Part shown: piece by piece, positions 36,484 through 49,357 of the stretch
Position numbering within the stretch: position 1 is the stretch's first letter
Layout of the letters: the number at the start of each line of letters is the position of its first letter
NCBI GenBank assembly: GCA_029851415.1
Contig: CM056742.1
Span: forward strand, 14,611,736-14,675,735
Source: Eretmocerus hayati
Lineage: Eukaryota > Arthropoda > Insecta > Hymenoptera > Aphelinidae
DNA length: 64,000 bases
Reading direction: 5' to 3'
The notes under the pieces: model-generated
What the model was told of the DNA's origin: nothing
The model's database searches: none
The model's input: the letters and a program-made list of their open reading frames with translations, nothing else
Made by a program: the position numbers and the translations under genes

Positions 36484-39400
36484 TGACTAGAATATGGTAG
36501 GCCACTCTCAATTAAAACGAACACAAACATTTCCTGGGCACCCACACTGTGGAATCGACATATATCTACATCTGAAATGAGAAGAAATAATATGCGGATT
36601 TTGCAAAAATGGTTGCGAGAATGGCTCGAAATATTACTCCGGATTCATCAATTTCACTCCGAGCAAAATTATAATTCTGAAAATTTCTTTCAGTTCGTTC
36701 AAATGTTACTACGCTGTTTCTACTAATTTATCGATTTGGATTCAAAAACTTTTTCATTAAGTAAGCTAACAAACACACTCAAAGCAACACATGTTAGATC
36801 GAATTCAGATTCTACGAGTTTATGATCTTCATAACTAACAGCATATGGTTCATTCACTTTACAGTGTTGAAAAGTTCGTAATGGGAGTTTTTGGAAATTG
36901 AATCAAGTATCAGTCGCAATTTTCATTGGGTATTCCGAGAATCGGACAATATTCTCATTTCAATTAGAATTCCGAGCATACCAACGATAGTGAACATTTT
37001 CTATCGAATGCAATATGAAAGTTACCAGGAATTCAAAAGCGCACAAGCATGCGTCACGCTTCAGAGATATGGTTTTCACTAAACCCGGTCAATTCTTGTC
37101 CCTGATGATTGAGCTGAACCCAGTGCCGTAATAAGTAATATATCTAATTAATTTCACTCATACATTTGTTCCCAAGACTTTCATTCAATACTCTTCCTCC
37201 CTCCTAGCTATCTTCTTTTATTTACGTGACAAATACGAGCCGTAATTGGATAGATATCAGTATCCTAAGTTTTGCCAGAGAAATTCAGCATCTCACAGTC
37301 TTCCCGAAAGATTGCCTAACAAGCAATGCTGGTGGCACGATGAATACTCATATGTGGAAGAATAGAATTCACGTCACTTTGACCGCGCTCTTATTTTCAG
37401 AGACACATTGTAGAGAGGGACTCAGAATGTGAGAAAAACTAATATCGTGAGCTCTTGTCATTTTTATTGACCAACCTTCCCCCATAAATGAGGCAATCCT
37501 TTCGAACCAAATCAACAAAAATTTTGATCATCTTTATAGGAGCGATCGCAATCAAAGATCCCATAAAAGTAAAAGATCACTACACCGCTTCAATGAGCTA
37601 ACCGAGAATTCAAATCTAATGATTATTACTCCTTCAAGTCTGACGTGCATGGGGTGCTGTCTCTGCGGGCTCATCAAAGCAGTTAGAAAAAGGGTGGGAG
37701 ACCTGCTCTATTACTTTTGTGAGACCATAGAGGTCAAACCAGAGATTACAAGCACATTAACCCAACACTTAAGCCCATTTAAGAGCATAGAATGATCCAT
37801 TTTTGGTCACAAAATTGTGAGCATTATGTCAAATTTTTCTTATCGAAAATCTTGATTGCTCAGACCTTGGATCCCGAAACAAATTTCTTATGAACGTCCG
37901 GAGTATGTGATAGCACTTCCGGAAACAGTTCCAATCACCAGAGGGCTATTCTTAACGAAATAGTATTCTTCATTGAAAAGTATCTTGTATCTTCTATTAT
38001 TGATCACACGGTCTTCTCCCATGTAGTAATTGAATGGTTCCGAGGCACCAATGATTCAGAAGTTATTCGATATTATGAATAAATAAGATTTGTTATAATA
38101 TGCGTCTATTTTGTAGAAGATGCCACGCCTTATGAAGAACTTGCTTTGTTTTTCTTCAATGGCAGCTTCAAGAACTGATCTTCGTGGCACAGCAACAGGT
38201 GACTTTTTCTCCAGCGAGATGAATTTCGAATTCAAAGCAGGTGAAGTTTGTAGCAACATATCCAATAGCTTACATTGAAAGTAGGATAGTTTCGATTGAA
38301 AAGTCATCCTATTTACTCAGTTGCCTTACAGATAATTATTTCTTCTGAATTTACTCATGCTCATTTAAACCACTCAGAGATCTCAAGAAAAATCTTTGAG
38401 CTTAGAATAATGCTGTCCATCATGTAGATTACCAGAGTAGTTTGAGACAGTGTGACCCTTGAAATGAGGTTTAATGTGGGTAATAGGCTCCTGAATGATC
38501 TTGAACATTCGGTCAGATCAGGTACGTCTATTAGACTTATCTGCTAGACTCCAGGTTTCAAAAAAATTCTTCGATCGCATCAACATAGTAGGACATATAG
38601 GGTGGAATTCCTCAGGCAATTACTACAGTGCATTCGTAGTTTCAAGAAGTTCAGAATTGCAAGTTTGAGGGACTCGGTTATCAAGAAATAGGATTGTGGT
38701 CTACCATCAGTGTATCGGCTACTGATGTAGATACTGAAGATTCTCATATACTATACTCTATCATGGTGAGAAAAGCCTTTGGTTAAATTAGTATGGACTG
38801 TTATCTATTTTGGAGGAATTTTTAGACAAACCAAGGTGTCATATGAGGGTTTCCATGGAACTTTTAACTATTGACCCTCTGGAATAAAAAAAAATTTACT
38901 CATCGCACATGTTTGAAATGGGTTTCATGTGATTCTTAGACCTTGAAAACATGTGAAAAAAATGGTGCCACTCTCTTCCAAGCCAAGGTATCTGGTTCAG
39001 AACGACATGTACGGAATTTCACACTTGAAACATTCGTGAATCAACTTCAATCGAATAGATTCGATTCAAAACATTGTCTAGACGATCGATACGGATTATA
39101 TTTTGCCTGACTTGACTTAAAGATGAATTTCATCATCGATTTCTCCGAAATTCGATGTAAATTTCCAAAATCGAGTCAAGAGCTATGAGTCTCATTTTAA
39201 TTTCTAGAATACACTGTGGTGTTATTTTGTTCATATTTCAGCCGTATACTATGTAAAAATCAAGAAAATCGCGATACCATCACATTTAGAGGCTTATTTA
39301 GCTTACCATCCGGATTCAAATATTTCTCCTCAGCTTCTCACAGAAACACCGATCGACAATTGCAACTGAAAACAGTGCGGTTATATTTTTTTTGTGATGA

Positions 39401-40169
39401 AGAAAAAAGAGCACAACATTCCAACCCTGTGCTTCGCGTCTCCTGAGTATGACATCAAAAAATGACCATTTTCAAAGCCAGTGGCGCGATCACTTTATGA
39501 GCTTTGAAGCTTTATAAAATTTGTCCAGATCAACGCACACTTCCAAACCAAACGGGATTCGATTCGTCTTCTTTTTAACTTTGAAAACTCATTGCTAAAT
39601 TCTCCGTTTCGCACAAGGTATTTCATCATTTTCGTAAACAATAGCCAGAGAAAATTTTCCCACAAAACTCGGTTACATCGATGAATGAGAGCTAATATCA
39701 TAGCCAAATCAGCGCACACCTCTGAATCAAACATTTTCTCAAAATATGAGATTAGTAGATGGATATATCATTCCACCGAAGTAGTTGAGGCATAGGTATT
39801 TAAATTACAGCCTCATCAGTTCAAAAAATCGGGTTGGTTCGTTTGTAAACTACCCAAAAATTATCTTTTGCGGTCTGCTATTGACAAACCATGATGCGTT
39901 TCAACAAAAAAAATGGAGTCCATATTGAATGATGCTAAATACTATAAAATGCCACTCCTGCGCACTCCGAATAGTTCAAAATACTCCTGGAACACTGCAG
40001 TAACACAAAAGTTAAAACACCGATACTGAAGTTGAATGCTTGGTAAACTAGTTGTCAATGATCAAACGGCGTATCGTCATGCGTATTTGGTTTCTGTATG
40101 AGATAATAGAGATATTTGAGGGTTAGCTGTTTGAGGCATTCAAAATGATGGTGAGAGAACGAATATTGT
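36484..40169. other. No supported gene
   Basis: AT-rich non-coding DNA. A diverged direct repeat (CAACGCACACTTCCAAACCA near 39532 and CAGCGCACACCTCTGAATCA near 39710) is present. A minus-strand frame at 38056-38307 (84 codons) has no motif and was not called. Confidence 0.45.
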
Positions 40170-41260
40170 AGGTGAAGGCTAGGGCTGAAGACTGGCGTAA
40201 GGAAGTTGTCGAGTGCTCTCGGGATTTGGGTATCCCTGTGCCGAAAGACTGGGGTCGAAGAGTGCTGTCTCCCAGGATCAGCGACGGACCTTCATTACGG
40301 TTCACTGAGACTGGGGATTTTTTTATTCTCCCAGGATCCAAGAATCCCTCTTGCGGAGAGTTTTGAGCACTTGCTCTCCTTCTGGCATGCCAGGCAGGAG
40401 AAATCTTCGTAGTCAACCAAAAGATTTTAGGTAATGTCAGAATCATCTGAGAAACTCTAGCACCTACCCAAAGAAACCCCTTCTTTGGATTGGCGTTGGG
40501 CGCCAATCCAAAGATCATGGTTTCAAAAGGGGAGAAGAAGTGATAGAGAAGGAGAAAAGATACGAAGGAGCTTGTGGTTGAGCGGGACTCCTGATGATGT
40601 CCAAGACAGAACTCATACGCACAGATGCCAACTGTATGGTCTAAGACATGCAGTGCTGGTCGCTAAAGCTGGAGATTAGGGTGTGGAATTGTCTGGTGCT
40701 CTCGGGATCCTAAGACTTTCGATGCCAGCAAACTGGAGCCGTGGAGTGCGCCTGTCCCTCAGGATCAACAGAGAATTCTCCTTGCAGTTAACAGAGACCG
40801 GGACGTCGTTACTCTTCCAGGATTTAAAGATCCGATTTGTCCACTATATTGAAACGCTTCTTTTGGGTAGGCCAAGAGGGGGAAAGTCTCAAAAACCCAC
40901 AAGGATATGGGTAGTGTTGGGATCAATCGGGGGTACTCAAACACTTATAGCGTAATATCCCTCGACAGAGGGCCCCAAACCAAAAGTTATAGTTCCAGAA
41001 GAAGAGAGGAAGAGATAAAGAGTAGAATGAAGATGAAAGATAGAAGGGGACTTGCGAAGAAGTTAGGATCCTGAAGAGATCCAAGATGCCTTTTAGGACT
41101 CGTACGCATAGAGGCAAGTGGGATGGTGTCAAGTACACACTCCAGTGCTGGATTTCATGACTGGAGCTGGGGAGTTGTCTTGTGCTTCCGAAATCCTAAG
41201 ATCTCCCTCGCTGGAAGACTAGGTCCGGGAAGTGCGTCTATCTCTTCAAGTTATTCGACG
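40170..41260. repeat. Degenerate tandem repeat, unit about 485 bp
   Basis: Three landmarks repeat at a steady spacing: GACTGGGGTCGAAGAGTGC at about 40247, AACTGGAGCCGTGGAGTGCG at about 40730 and GACTAGGTCCGGGAAGTGCG at about 41217. Each is preceded by a GTGCTCTCGGGAT or GTGCTTCCGAAAT segment and followed by a TCCC.AGGATCA or related stretch. The third unit is truncated. Frames of two units (40172-40366 and 40683-40955) share the pattern W-x-R-x-V, then L-R-x-T-E-T-G, so the ancestral unit may have been coding, but no family is recognised. Confidence 0.7.
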
Positions 41261-42580
41261 AATTCGAATACGCCCCATGATCTTGATTAAAATTTGACCA
41301 CAGTTCGATCAATATTGCATTACAAATCCTGATTTGGTGATCAGAAAAGTTAGTCAAGATGCAATCTAGACTTGATCGAGGGATCAAGCCCCGCAGCTTG
41401 ACTATTTTTAAACGCTTTTATTCCACTTCGCCTTGGCCATAGTTCTTATTGTTGGCCATGGTATTTTTTCCTCATTTCTGGAACAACGTTTTGGCTTCCT
41501 GTTTCCCGTTCGCTTAAGGGCCCCATGATTGACCACTTCAATCAATTGAGTGTTAGAGGTCGTACGCGGTGGGGGGCGGGGGGGGGGGGGGGGGGGGTTG
41601 TCGAGGTTGTCCTCGACTACAGTATCTGCTGCACGTAATGATGAGTGTGTGACATTCTAATACGAGGCACCCATAGGGCTTATATAGGCTGCCCAGTGTA
41701 CGCATAGTTTCGTTTATGTACCGTGCAATTCATTTCTGCGCGATTTTTTTAATCGGTCTCTCAAATTCTATCTCTAATACAGTACGCCAAGCTCCACCAC
41801 GCCGTTTGGATCAGTGAATAAAAGCGTTTTTTAAAAATTCTTTTTAACCTTCACTGATTTCTGATCGAGTCCCTTACGGGAACGCTTTATTTCGTGGTTA
41901 GGCCAGGAAAGGGAGATCTTCATATGAATACGCAGTATATAAATACGTAGCCAGGACTTCTTTACATCGTCTCAAAATAATCGTCAGTAAAAGCAACATC
42001 TTTTGAAATAAGTTTGTCGTCTTACACCAACCCAAGTCAAGCTTCATTCAAGCCCATGTATCAAACATTGCTCATGGCATTGAGAAAAATCTAGTTAACG
42101 ACTCGAGACGCCACGATTTGAAAATGTATTCTGAAGAATGAAGTCACCCTTACTGGTGATACTCACTTTTGAAATCCCACATAATTACATCGACTGAAGT
42201 ATAAGGTAGAACTCAAACGCCGGCAACATCCTCAGAGCGTCTCAAGCTCTCAAACAAAGCCCGCCACTCTTTAAAAAACTACGCCACGCGACAAGTATCT
42301 TCTTAGAAACTCGTAGGTTACCGCTTTAATTAAGAATGATGCGATAAAACCCAATATGTAACGTGTACTGGAATAAATTCGTCTGCCATTTCTCGCTGTT
42401 GTCTATTATATCCTTCGAGTGTTTGTCTCAACCATGCATTCATCCATCTAACGCAAGAGTGTCTCATCTCCAACAGACCTCTTATTTCTATCTATACATA
42501 CACACAACCTTCACACCTACACAAAATCATGTTCTACATTATAAAGTATTGAAACAGTATGTATATAATAACTTTGGTTC

Positions 42581-42613
<33 letters not shown>

Positions 42614-45400
42614 ATCACGAGTGCCTCCAATTATTTTTAACAACGAAATTGAGGCTCGCGAAATTCAGAGGCTGGCGTGGCGATTAGCGCGGGGGATTTA
42701 ATTGCGCGCCCAGATCAACCTAACGAATGGATGGTAACATCAGCGCATGCGCATTATAATCAGGCGGGAGATTCCTTTATATCCACATAACCTATATAAC
42801 TGTATATAGATATATCCATTGCGGGAGTAGTAGTAGTAGTAGTAGTAGTAGGATGAGTTTTGGGATGGCATTATGAAAACACGAATGTACTTTTAAATCA
42901 ATATCATCGTATTGTACGGGATGAGGAAGAGGTAGGAGGCTAAAAACTCACCCCGGCGTACAAAGTTGCAAGCGGGGAAGTTGCTTTTACAGTGCGGGGA
43001 AACGATATTCAGCCCTGGGAGTACCAATATAGTATATTAATGGTAATAAAGGGGTGGTGGTGATGGTAGTAGTAGTAGTGGGAGGATGGCTACATTGGTT
43101 AGATTCTGTAACATTAACCGATACCGAATGCGCGCATAAAGCTTTTTATTGTCCGCGGAAACCGGGAGAGCCACCCGCTTTCATTATCAAACGCTAAAGC
43201 GAGAACCAGATATCGCCTATGCGTTGCTCTGGAATAAGCTCGGTGGTTGTGGAAATGCGGAGAGATTGTGTATAAGCGAATAAAATAGAAAAAGGAGGAT
43301 AGGGATGGAGATGTAGAGGGATGAGGGAGGGCATCTATAGAAATACTTATTTCCTTTTTGGCGGACGAAACAACATCCATATATCATGATGAATTTGATG
43401 ATGAAGTGTGAAAACATGATTTCCTTGTAGAGAACGGTCCAGATAAAATTCACTGATACGTATGACTTGAAGATCGACACTTCGCAAATCTGAGAACTGG
43501 AAGAAATCAGATTACGCAGTCAAAGTGCATCTTCAAAAGATGTCTATGAAAAATGATGCGATATTACTCAAGTCACAGATTAAAAAATATTTTTCATAAA
43601 AGCTTGCTAGCTTAGTCAATACAAGAACTGACTCAGAAACCATCAACTCTGTCCCCAAATCGATACCAAACGTAATTAAGCTCTTTTACAAAGTTAAACT
43701 GAGTAGGACTAAGGCATTGATGCCTTAGTCCTACTCAGTTTAATTTTGTAAACTGTCTTTCTGAGTTTGAACTCAAAAAGAGAAGGGTCGGAAACATAGT
43801 AATCATGATAAAGTTTCATGCTGGAATGCGAATTAACAAACACTCACAATCTATAAATTTTCCGAAGTTTTTTGTATTGCAGGTTACTGAAGCAGTAGCC
43901 AAGATTGCGAGATCAGTGACCGCCAATTTGGAACACTTCTTCAACAATATGTCTTAGGAAAGCTCCCAAGAGCTTTCCCATTAAATCAACAAAGAATTCT
44001 ACCAAAAGATTGCTGCTGGCTCATCTGAACTACATGCGCCACTCGTTATCCACGCGGGTCGCTACCAAAAATGAACTGCGATTAACAAGATCTTGGTCAT
44101 ATGGGAAATGGGGAAATGCGTCTCACTAACTTGGCATATCATGGAGACGTAATGAATCATGATACTTGAATTGAATAGGACACTCTTCATGGTAGCGATT
44201 TTCAATATTGTTCTCACATAGAAATATCAAATACGAGTCTGAAGAAATCATACATTTTCTTAGAAAATGAAAAACAACTGGTCCAAATCTTGAAACCGAA
44301 ATCAACTGTCCTCGACTGTTGTCACAGAAAAGCTAGAAAATGATCCTCTGAGCCTCTCTCTGATTGTAATGATCAATTCTGAGATAAATGGTCTTTCGGT
44401 CCGGTTTTTTTAATGATTTCCTGCAAGTGGTTCCGTAAAAAGATCCTCAATATATTTTGTTGTGTAAGTTGACTCGAACAAAAGAGAATTCGAGATTGAT
44501 CCAATATAATTTCATTCTGGCATTATAACCATTTCACAGATTGTGTTTGATGTGACCATGAATTATTATCTACCACGAGTGAAGTTGCAAAAACTATTTT
44601 TAAATCTTTTAGGCAGCATAACGACCATTGATCCGCGGATAACAAAACTTGGCCCGCGTGTAACAAGGGACCAAATCAAACTCTTGATTTGCAGATAATA
44701 ATCCCGCGGATGAGGGGGATCTTTGTAAACATAAACCATCTTGGTCCGGTAGCCCTGATATCATCGAGGATCTTCAAATATACATCAGTTAGCCATGAAT
44801 ACTGATCCGATCTTCCAGTGCTAGAGTCAAAGGTTGAGCTTGCATACAAACTCAATTGGCTCAAACTCAATCCAAACATTCGGTTACTAAGCCGAGTTTT
44901 GAGTGCGGGCAATGATCAAATTAAGTACACCTTTAAGAAAATCTTACGGGACGCGTTTGAAAATTTCAAAATTTTGTAGAAAACGCATCATAGAAGGAAA
45001 GAATTGGACTTAACTGAGAATATCCAAACACTCAATGTTTAACAAGAGGAAGATATAGCATTCTACTATCGCTTGTTTTGAGCAACTTTTTCTTTAGGCT
45101 CTTATCTAACCAGAGCTATGTTTATGCTTTAGCTGACTTTTTACATCATTTTGCAAGCTCTCCTTTCGCTCTCAAAGATTAAACGAGTATATCAGTGATA
45201 AGCCCAGTGTTTATAGTCATAAACTTTTACCGGGCTGTAGAATTATTTTTATTATATTAATCGTAAATCGATGTGTCATGCATGAACTTGGTAGAAATTC
45301 AAGCTAAAGGAATTAGTCAACTACATATTGTGGGTATCCTTTTGGTTTTTTTTCTTTTTTTTGATCATATACAAATACGAGATGTCATCGGTTTAATATA
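41261..45400. other. Non-coding stretch with simple repeats
   Basis: It holds a long G-run (about 41570-41598), a GAC microsatellite (about 42583-42613), an AGT microsatellite (about 42826-42851), GC-richer sequence at 42650-42780 and the hairpin at 43685-43752. The 112-codon frame at 42363-42701 is driven by the GAC repeat. No gene is supported. Confidence 0.5.
43685..43752. other. Nearly perfect 33-bp hairpin with 2-base loop
   Basis: Bases 43685-43717 pair with 43720-43752 with a single G.T wobble, leaving TG as the loop. The apical part reads AAACTGAGTAGGACTAAGGC on the left and its complement on the right. It could be a tiny palindromic insertion or a small-RNA precursor. A 2-base loop is too tight for a typical Dicer-type hairpin, so a palindrome of mobile-element origin is the simpler reading. 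Confidence 0.85.
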
Positions 45401-45868
45401 AGAGGTGCTACCCACAAGGCGGTGACACTGCTATTTCAATGAGCCACCCTTGCGATCGAGAGTGCACTGAAAAACCTGCGCCAGTAGGCCTAGCTCCGAA
45501 AATCGTTCTGACACAGGTCCGTATTTTGGGACCTGTCTCAAGCCCCGCTGCGAGTCAGATTAGAAACAGCAAAGTGTGTCGTTAGCTCGCAAGTTACGTA
45601 GCGCCAACTCTCGCGCTGCGTTCTGCGGCAGGACGGCGCACTAGTAGTGCTGTTATGTCTGACGAGAGCTGGAACAGCTCTGGCTCGTCCTAACAGCATG
45701 ATTGCTTCATATGCCAACGCGCATTGGAGTATCGCATAGGAGTACTTCCTATAATATATCCCATTTATACACCACACACGCGTACACCATGCACATCTTA
45801 TATACTATACTGTACTATACTATACGTTATGATTTATATATAAGCTTTGTGTCATCCGAACGTATCGT

Positions 45869-45938
45869 CTCCGTGGTCTAGTGGATACGGTTCTAGACTA
45901 CTGTTTGAAGGGTTCGGGTTCGTTCCCCGGCAGATCCA
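45869..45938 (+). ncRNA. tRNA-like (pol III box A/B) module in left arm
   Basis: TGGTCTAGTGG at 45874-45884 matches the tRNA box A, and GGTTCGTTCC at 45917-45926 is close to box B. A poly-T run follows at about 45939, as for a pol III terminator. The acceptor ends (GTCTCCG and CAGATCC) do not pair, so this is a tRNA-derived relic or SINE head, not a functional tRNA gene. Confidence 0.55.
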
Positions 45939-46542
45939 TTTTTTTTTCTTTTCATTTTTCTTCCGATGTTATTTCAATGCGTGAAAAACATCATCCTCTG
46001 ATTAGGCAACTTCTTTTTATCTTAGTATCGTTCATTCATTCAGTGTTATAAGTAATAATAGCAAGGGGGTATACACAAAACGTCCAATAAAGAGACAGTA
46101 TTGTTTAATTTGATCCATGTGCAGCACTCATTCATGTTGATAGTCTCCCAATATTTATGAATCATTTCCTCCATCACACCCTGTACTTCTCAGAAACCAT
46201 ACATTTACAAGTATCAACACAATCTTCGATTTTGACAAGTTATATTTACTCATTTTTTACAGCTAACACTGCTTTTTATTCCTGGTCGTATTTTCAAAAC
46301 ATTCGTGAACAAGAATCAAATATTCGTTCATAGCACAAATATTTGATTTTTGAATATCACTTATGAATTCGAGCCTGATGACGAGGAACCTCGAATTCAT
46401 TTTATTTTGTGGGAGTTCGCAGTTAAAACCTCAAATTAAATGCGCACTCGTATGAACGGTACTAAGATAAAATAGTTCCCTAATCAGAGAATGAAGATTT
46501 TCTCGCGTTGAAATAACATCTGAAGAAGAATGGAAAAAAAAA

Positions 46543-46616
46543 TTGGAACTGCCGGGACAAGAACCCGAATCTTCCAGGCACTAGACTAGAACCGTATCCA
46601 CTTGACCACGGAGACG
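46543..46616 (-). ncRNA. tRNA-like module in right arm (degenerate)
   Basis: This is the inverted counterpart of 45869-45938. Box A reads TGGTCAAGTGG (46598-46608, minus strand) and the box B region GGTTCTTGTCC (46555-46565, minus strand). A run of T on the minus strand follows. It is more altered than the left copy. Confidence 0.5.
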
Positions 46617-47080
46617 ATACATTCGGATAACACAAAGCTTATATATAAATCATAACGTATAGTATAGTACAGTATAGTATATAAGATGTGCATGGTGTAC
46701 GCGTGTGTGGTGTATAAATGGGATATATTATAGGAAGTACTCCTATGCGATACTCCAATGCGCGTTGGCATATGAAGCAATCATGCTGTTAGGACGAACC
46801 AGAGCTGTTCCAGCTCTCGTCAGACATAACAGCACTACTAGTGCGCCGTCCTGCCGCAGAACGCAGCGCGAGAGTTGGCGCTACGTAACTTGCGAGCTAA
46901 CGACACACTTTGCTTGGTCCCACTGCAGCTCCGAGCCGTAAGCCTGCGCTAGGACCAACTTTCTGGACCTAAGCCTACTGGCGCAGGTTTTTCAGTGTGT
47001 TGCCACCTGGCAATGCGGATAGTAGCACCTCTCATTGCAATGCGCACAATAATTTCCAAATCCCAAATCAATTATTTTAT

Positions 47081-49061
47081 ACGTACGTCAACCTGGCCCG
47101 CGACCAAAGTGTGACAATTGTTTTGGGTAGGACTCTAACTGTTCTAATTGTATAGAAAATTTCAGAATTTGCTTATTTTGCCTTTTCGAGAAAATTAACT
47201 TGGTCAAAATAGTTCCGTCTTCCAGAGGCCACAACTCTTCGGATATTGAGCCTAGATCAACGTACCTGGGCTCAAATTGAAGCTCTGAATTTGCCAAAAT
47301 TGTTTTAGGTATTAAATCGCCAGAAAGATTATCGCGAAGGATGATACCGTCGATTATAAGTTACACGTGGTCACAGTATACCTATATATATGGTGAGATG
47401 GCGGACGGGTGGCGCCAGCGCGGGAAGACAAGTCTCGCGATAATCTCGATGCATGCATAGGTTTCTAGCACCCGCTTTACGTCTGCAAGGGGTTAGATCT
47501 GCTCTGCTGGCCTCGTAGAAGGTTCCAATGCAGGTATTCCCCAAGTCATCCCGTCAAACGTCGATCCGGGCGATCCCAGCCTAGTCTGGGCGCCCACCGA
47601 TGCTCCCGTATGCACTTCATTTGCCCCGGAAAATCTTCACGTTTTCCTACGTATTTCAATGATCTGAGTCGATTTTTCGAGGTCGCTTTTCCGAATTTTG
47701 GTAACTTTTTTTGTTATTAACAATTTTGTGTGCAAAATTGAGGTTTTTGGCAAATATCTCGAGTTATATGCATTTCCCGGGAAAGCTTCATCTGATCAAA
47801 GTTGTAGATCGTGGAATTTCCCACAAGAAAGGTCCTTACAAGTTTCCTGGGAAATGAAAACCCCAGTCGGAAAGAGCGCGAAAAGCGCTCGGCGCGGTTA
47901 ACATGCGTTTAAATGGAGCCGTCGACCGTGCGCTGTTTGATGCACTGCCATTTTCACAATTTTCATTTTTTTGCGAAGCGACCTGGCTCATGTTGTAGAG
48001 GAACAAGTCTACTTTGATACGGTGCGAATTAGATTCAGAAGGAATCGAATAATTTTGGACTTTCGACGAGACAGAAAAAAAATCGAGCGGAGGGGATACA
48101 TGTGTGCGTGTGCGACAAGCACACGCACATATAGTGCATGAGCCTATCGCACACGCACACATGTATGCCCTCCGCTCGATTTTTTTTCTGTCTCGTCAAA
48201 AGTCCAAAACTATTCGATTCCTTCTAAATCTAATTCGCACCATATCAAAGTAGACTTGTTGCTCTACAACATAAGCCAGGTCGCTTCGCAAAAGAATGAA
48301 AATTGTGAAAATGGCAGTGCATCAAACAGCGCACGGTCGACGACTCCATTTAAACGCATGTTAACCGCGCCGAGCGCTTTTCGCGCTCTTTCCGACTGGG
48401 GTTTTCATTTCCCAGGAAACTTGTGAGGACCTTTCTTGTGGAAAATTCCACGATCTACAACTTTGATCCGATGAAGCTTTCCCGGGAAATGCATATAACT
48501 CGAGATATTTGCCAAAAACCTCAATTTTGCACACAAAATTGTTAATAACAAAAAAAGTTACCAAAATTCGGAAAAGCGACCTCGAAAAATCGACTTAGCA
48601 CATCAAAATACGTAGGAAAACGTGAAGATTTTCCGGGGCAAATGAAGTGCATACGGGAGCATTGGTGGGCGCCCAGACTAGCCCGCAAAAGCAGTGTTGT
48701 CGTCTGCTCGAGATCAGTTGCCCCCTCCGCGCGCCGTCTTGCCGTATATATAGGTATACCCAGTATACGCGAAAACCTTCGACCATGTAATTCATCTCTT
48801 TCGCTCATTGTGTGGTCTGTTAGACGCCGAAAACAATTTTGGCAAATTAAGAGCTTCAATTTGAGCCCAGGTACGTTGGTCTAGGCTCAATATTCGAAGA
48901 GCTGTGGCCTCTGGAAGACGGGCATATTTTGACGACTCAAAAGTCGATTTTCTCGAAAAGGCAAAATAGGCAAATTCTGAAATTTTCTATACAATTAGAA
49001 CAGTTAGAGTCCTACCCAAAACAATTGTCACATTTTGGTCGCGTGCCAGGTTGACGTACGT
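47081..49061. mobile_element. Large fold-back element with 9-bp target duplication (Mutator/Foldback-like)
   Basis: The ends are ACGTACGTCAACCTGGC and its inverted copy. The nine bases TTATTTTAT precede the left end (47072-47080) and follow the right end (49062-49070), a precise duplication. The arms pair along most of their length, for instance GACAATTGTTTTGGGTAGGA at both outer parts and TTTTTTCTGTCTCGTC near the centre. The loop is about 30 bases (48117-48147). The arms differ at about 47310-47600 versus 48690-48850. Mirror frames of 67 residues are not transposase. A 9-bp duplication with very long arms resembles Mutator-group Foldback elements. No transposase is encoded. Confidence 0.88.
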
Positions 49062-49357
49062 TTATTTTATAGTTATTGAAACAGAAGCAGTTGAATAATT
49101 TGAGGGCACACCTACAAAAATAACGGTCAATCGGAATCTTCTCGACCTCATGCAGAAAATCATCGTTCATTTCAATGCTATTGCAATGCTGAGCAACAAT
49201 TCTTTTCCGAGCTATAATAGGTGCATCATTGAAATCCGAACCACTTGGTTGAATTTCGTAGCTTGTTATCGTTTAGGGATCGTTTATCGTAGATTGAGGG
49301 AAATGGCTTTATGAAATAATAACTCAATTCATTTGATTTTGACCGATTCTGATGAGG

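Larger units (their letters stand above)
45401..47032. mobile_element. Fold-back element carrying tRNA-like modules
   Basis: The ends are AGAGGTGCTAC and its complement. The arms (about 45401-46035 and 46450-47032) share CACTGAAAAACCTGCGCCAG, a GC-rich block (GCGCCAACTCTCGCGCTGCG) and a tRNA-like segment, and enclose about 415 bp of unpaired sequence. The outer 150 bp of the arms are more diverged than the inner part. Mirror frames of 78-79 residues (45538-45777 minus, 46705-46941 plus) encode nothing recognisable. No exact target-site duplication was seen. Confidence 0.82.

Noticed and set aside
42363..42701. 112-codon frame with a Thr run
   Set aside because: The Thr run comes from a GAC microsatellite and the rest shows no conserved pattern.
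45869..45938. Functional tRNA gene
   Set aside because: Box A and box B are present but the acceptor stem halves do not pair, and a degenerate inverted copy lies in the other arm of the same fold-back element.
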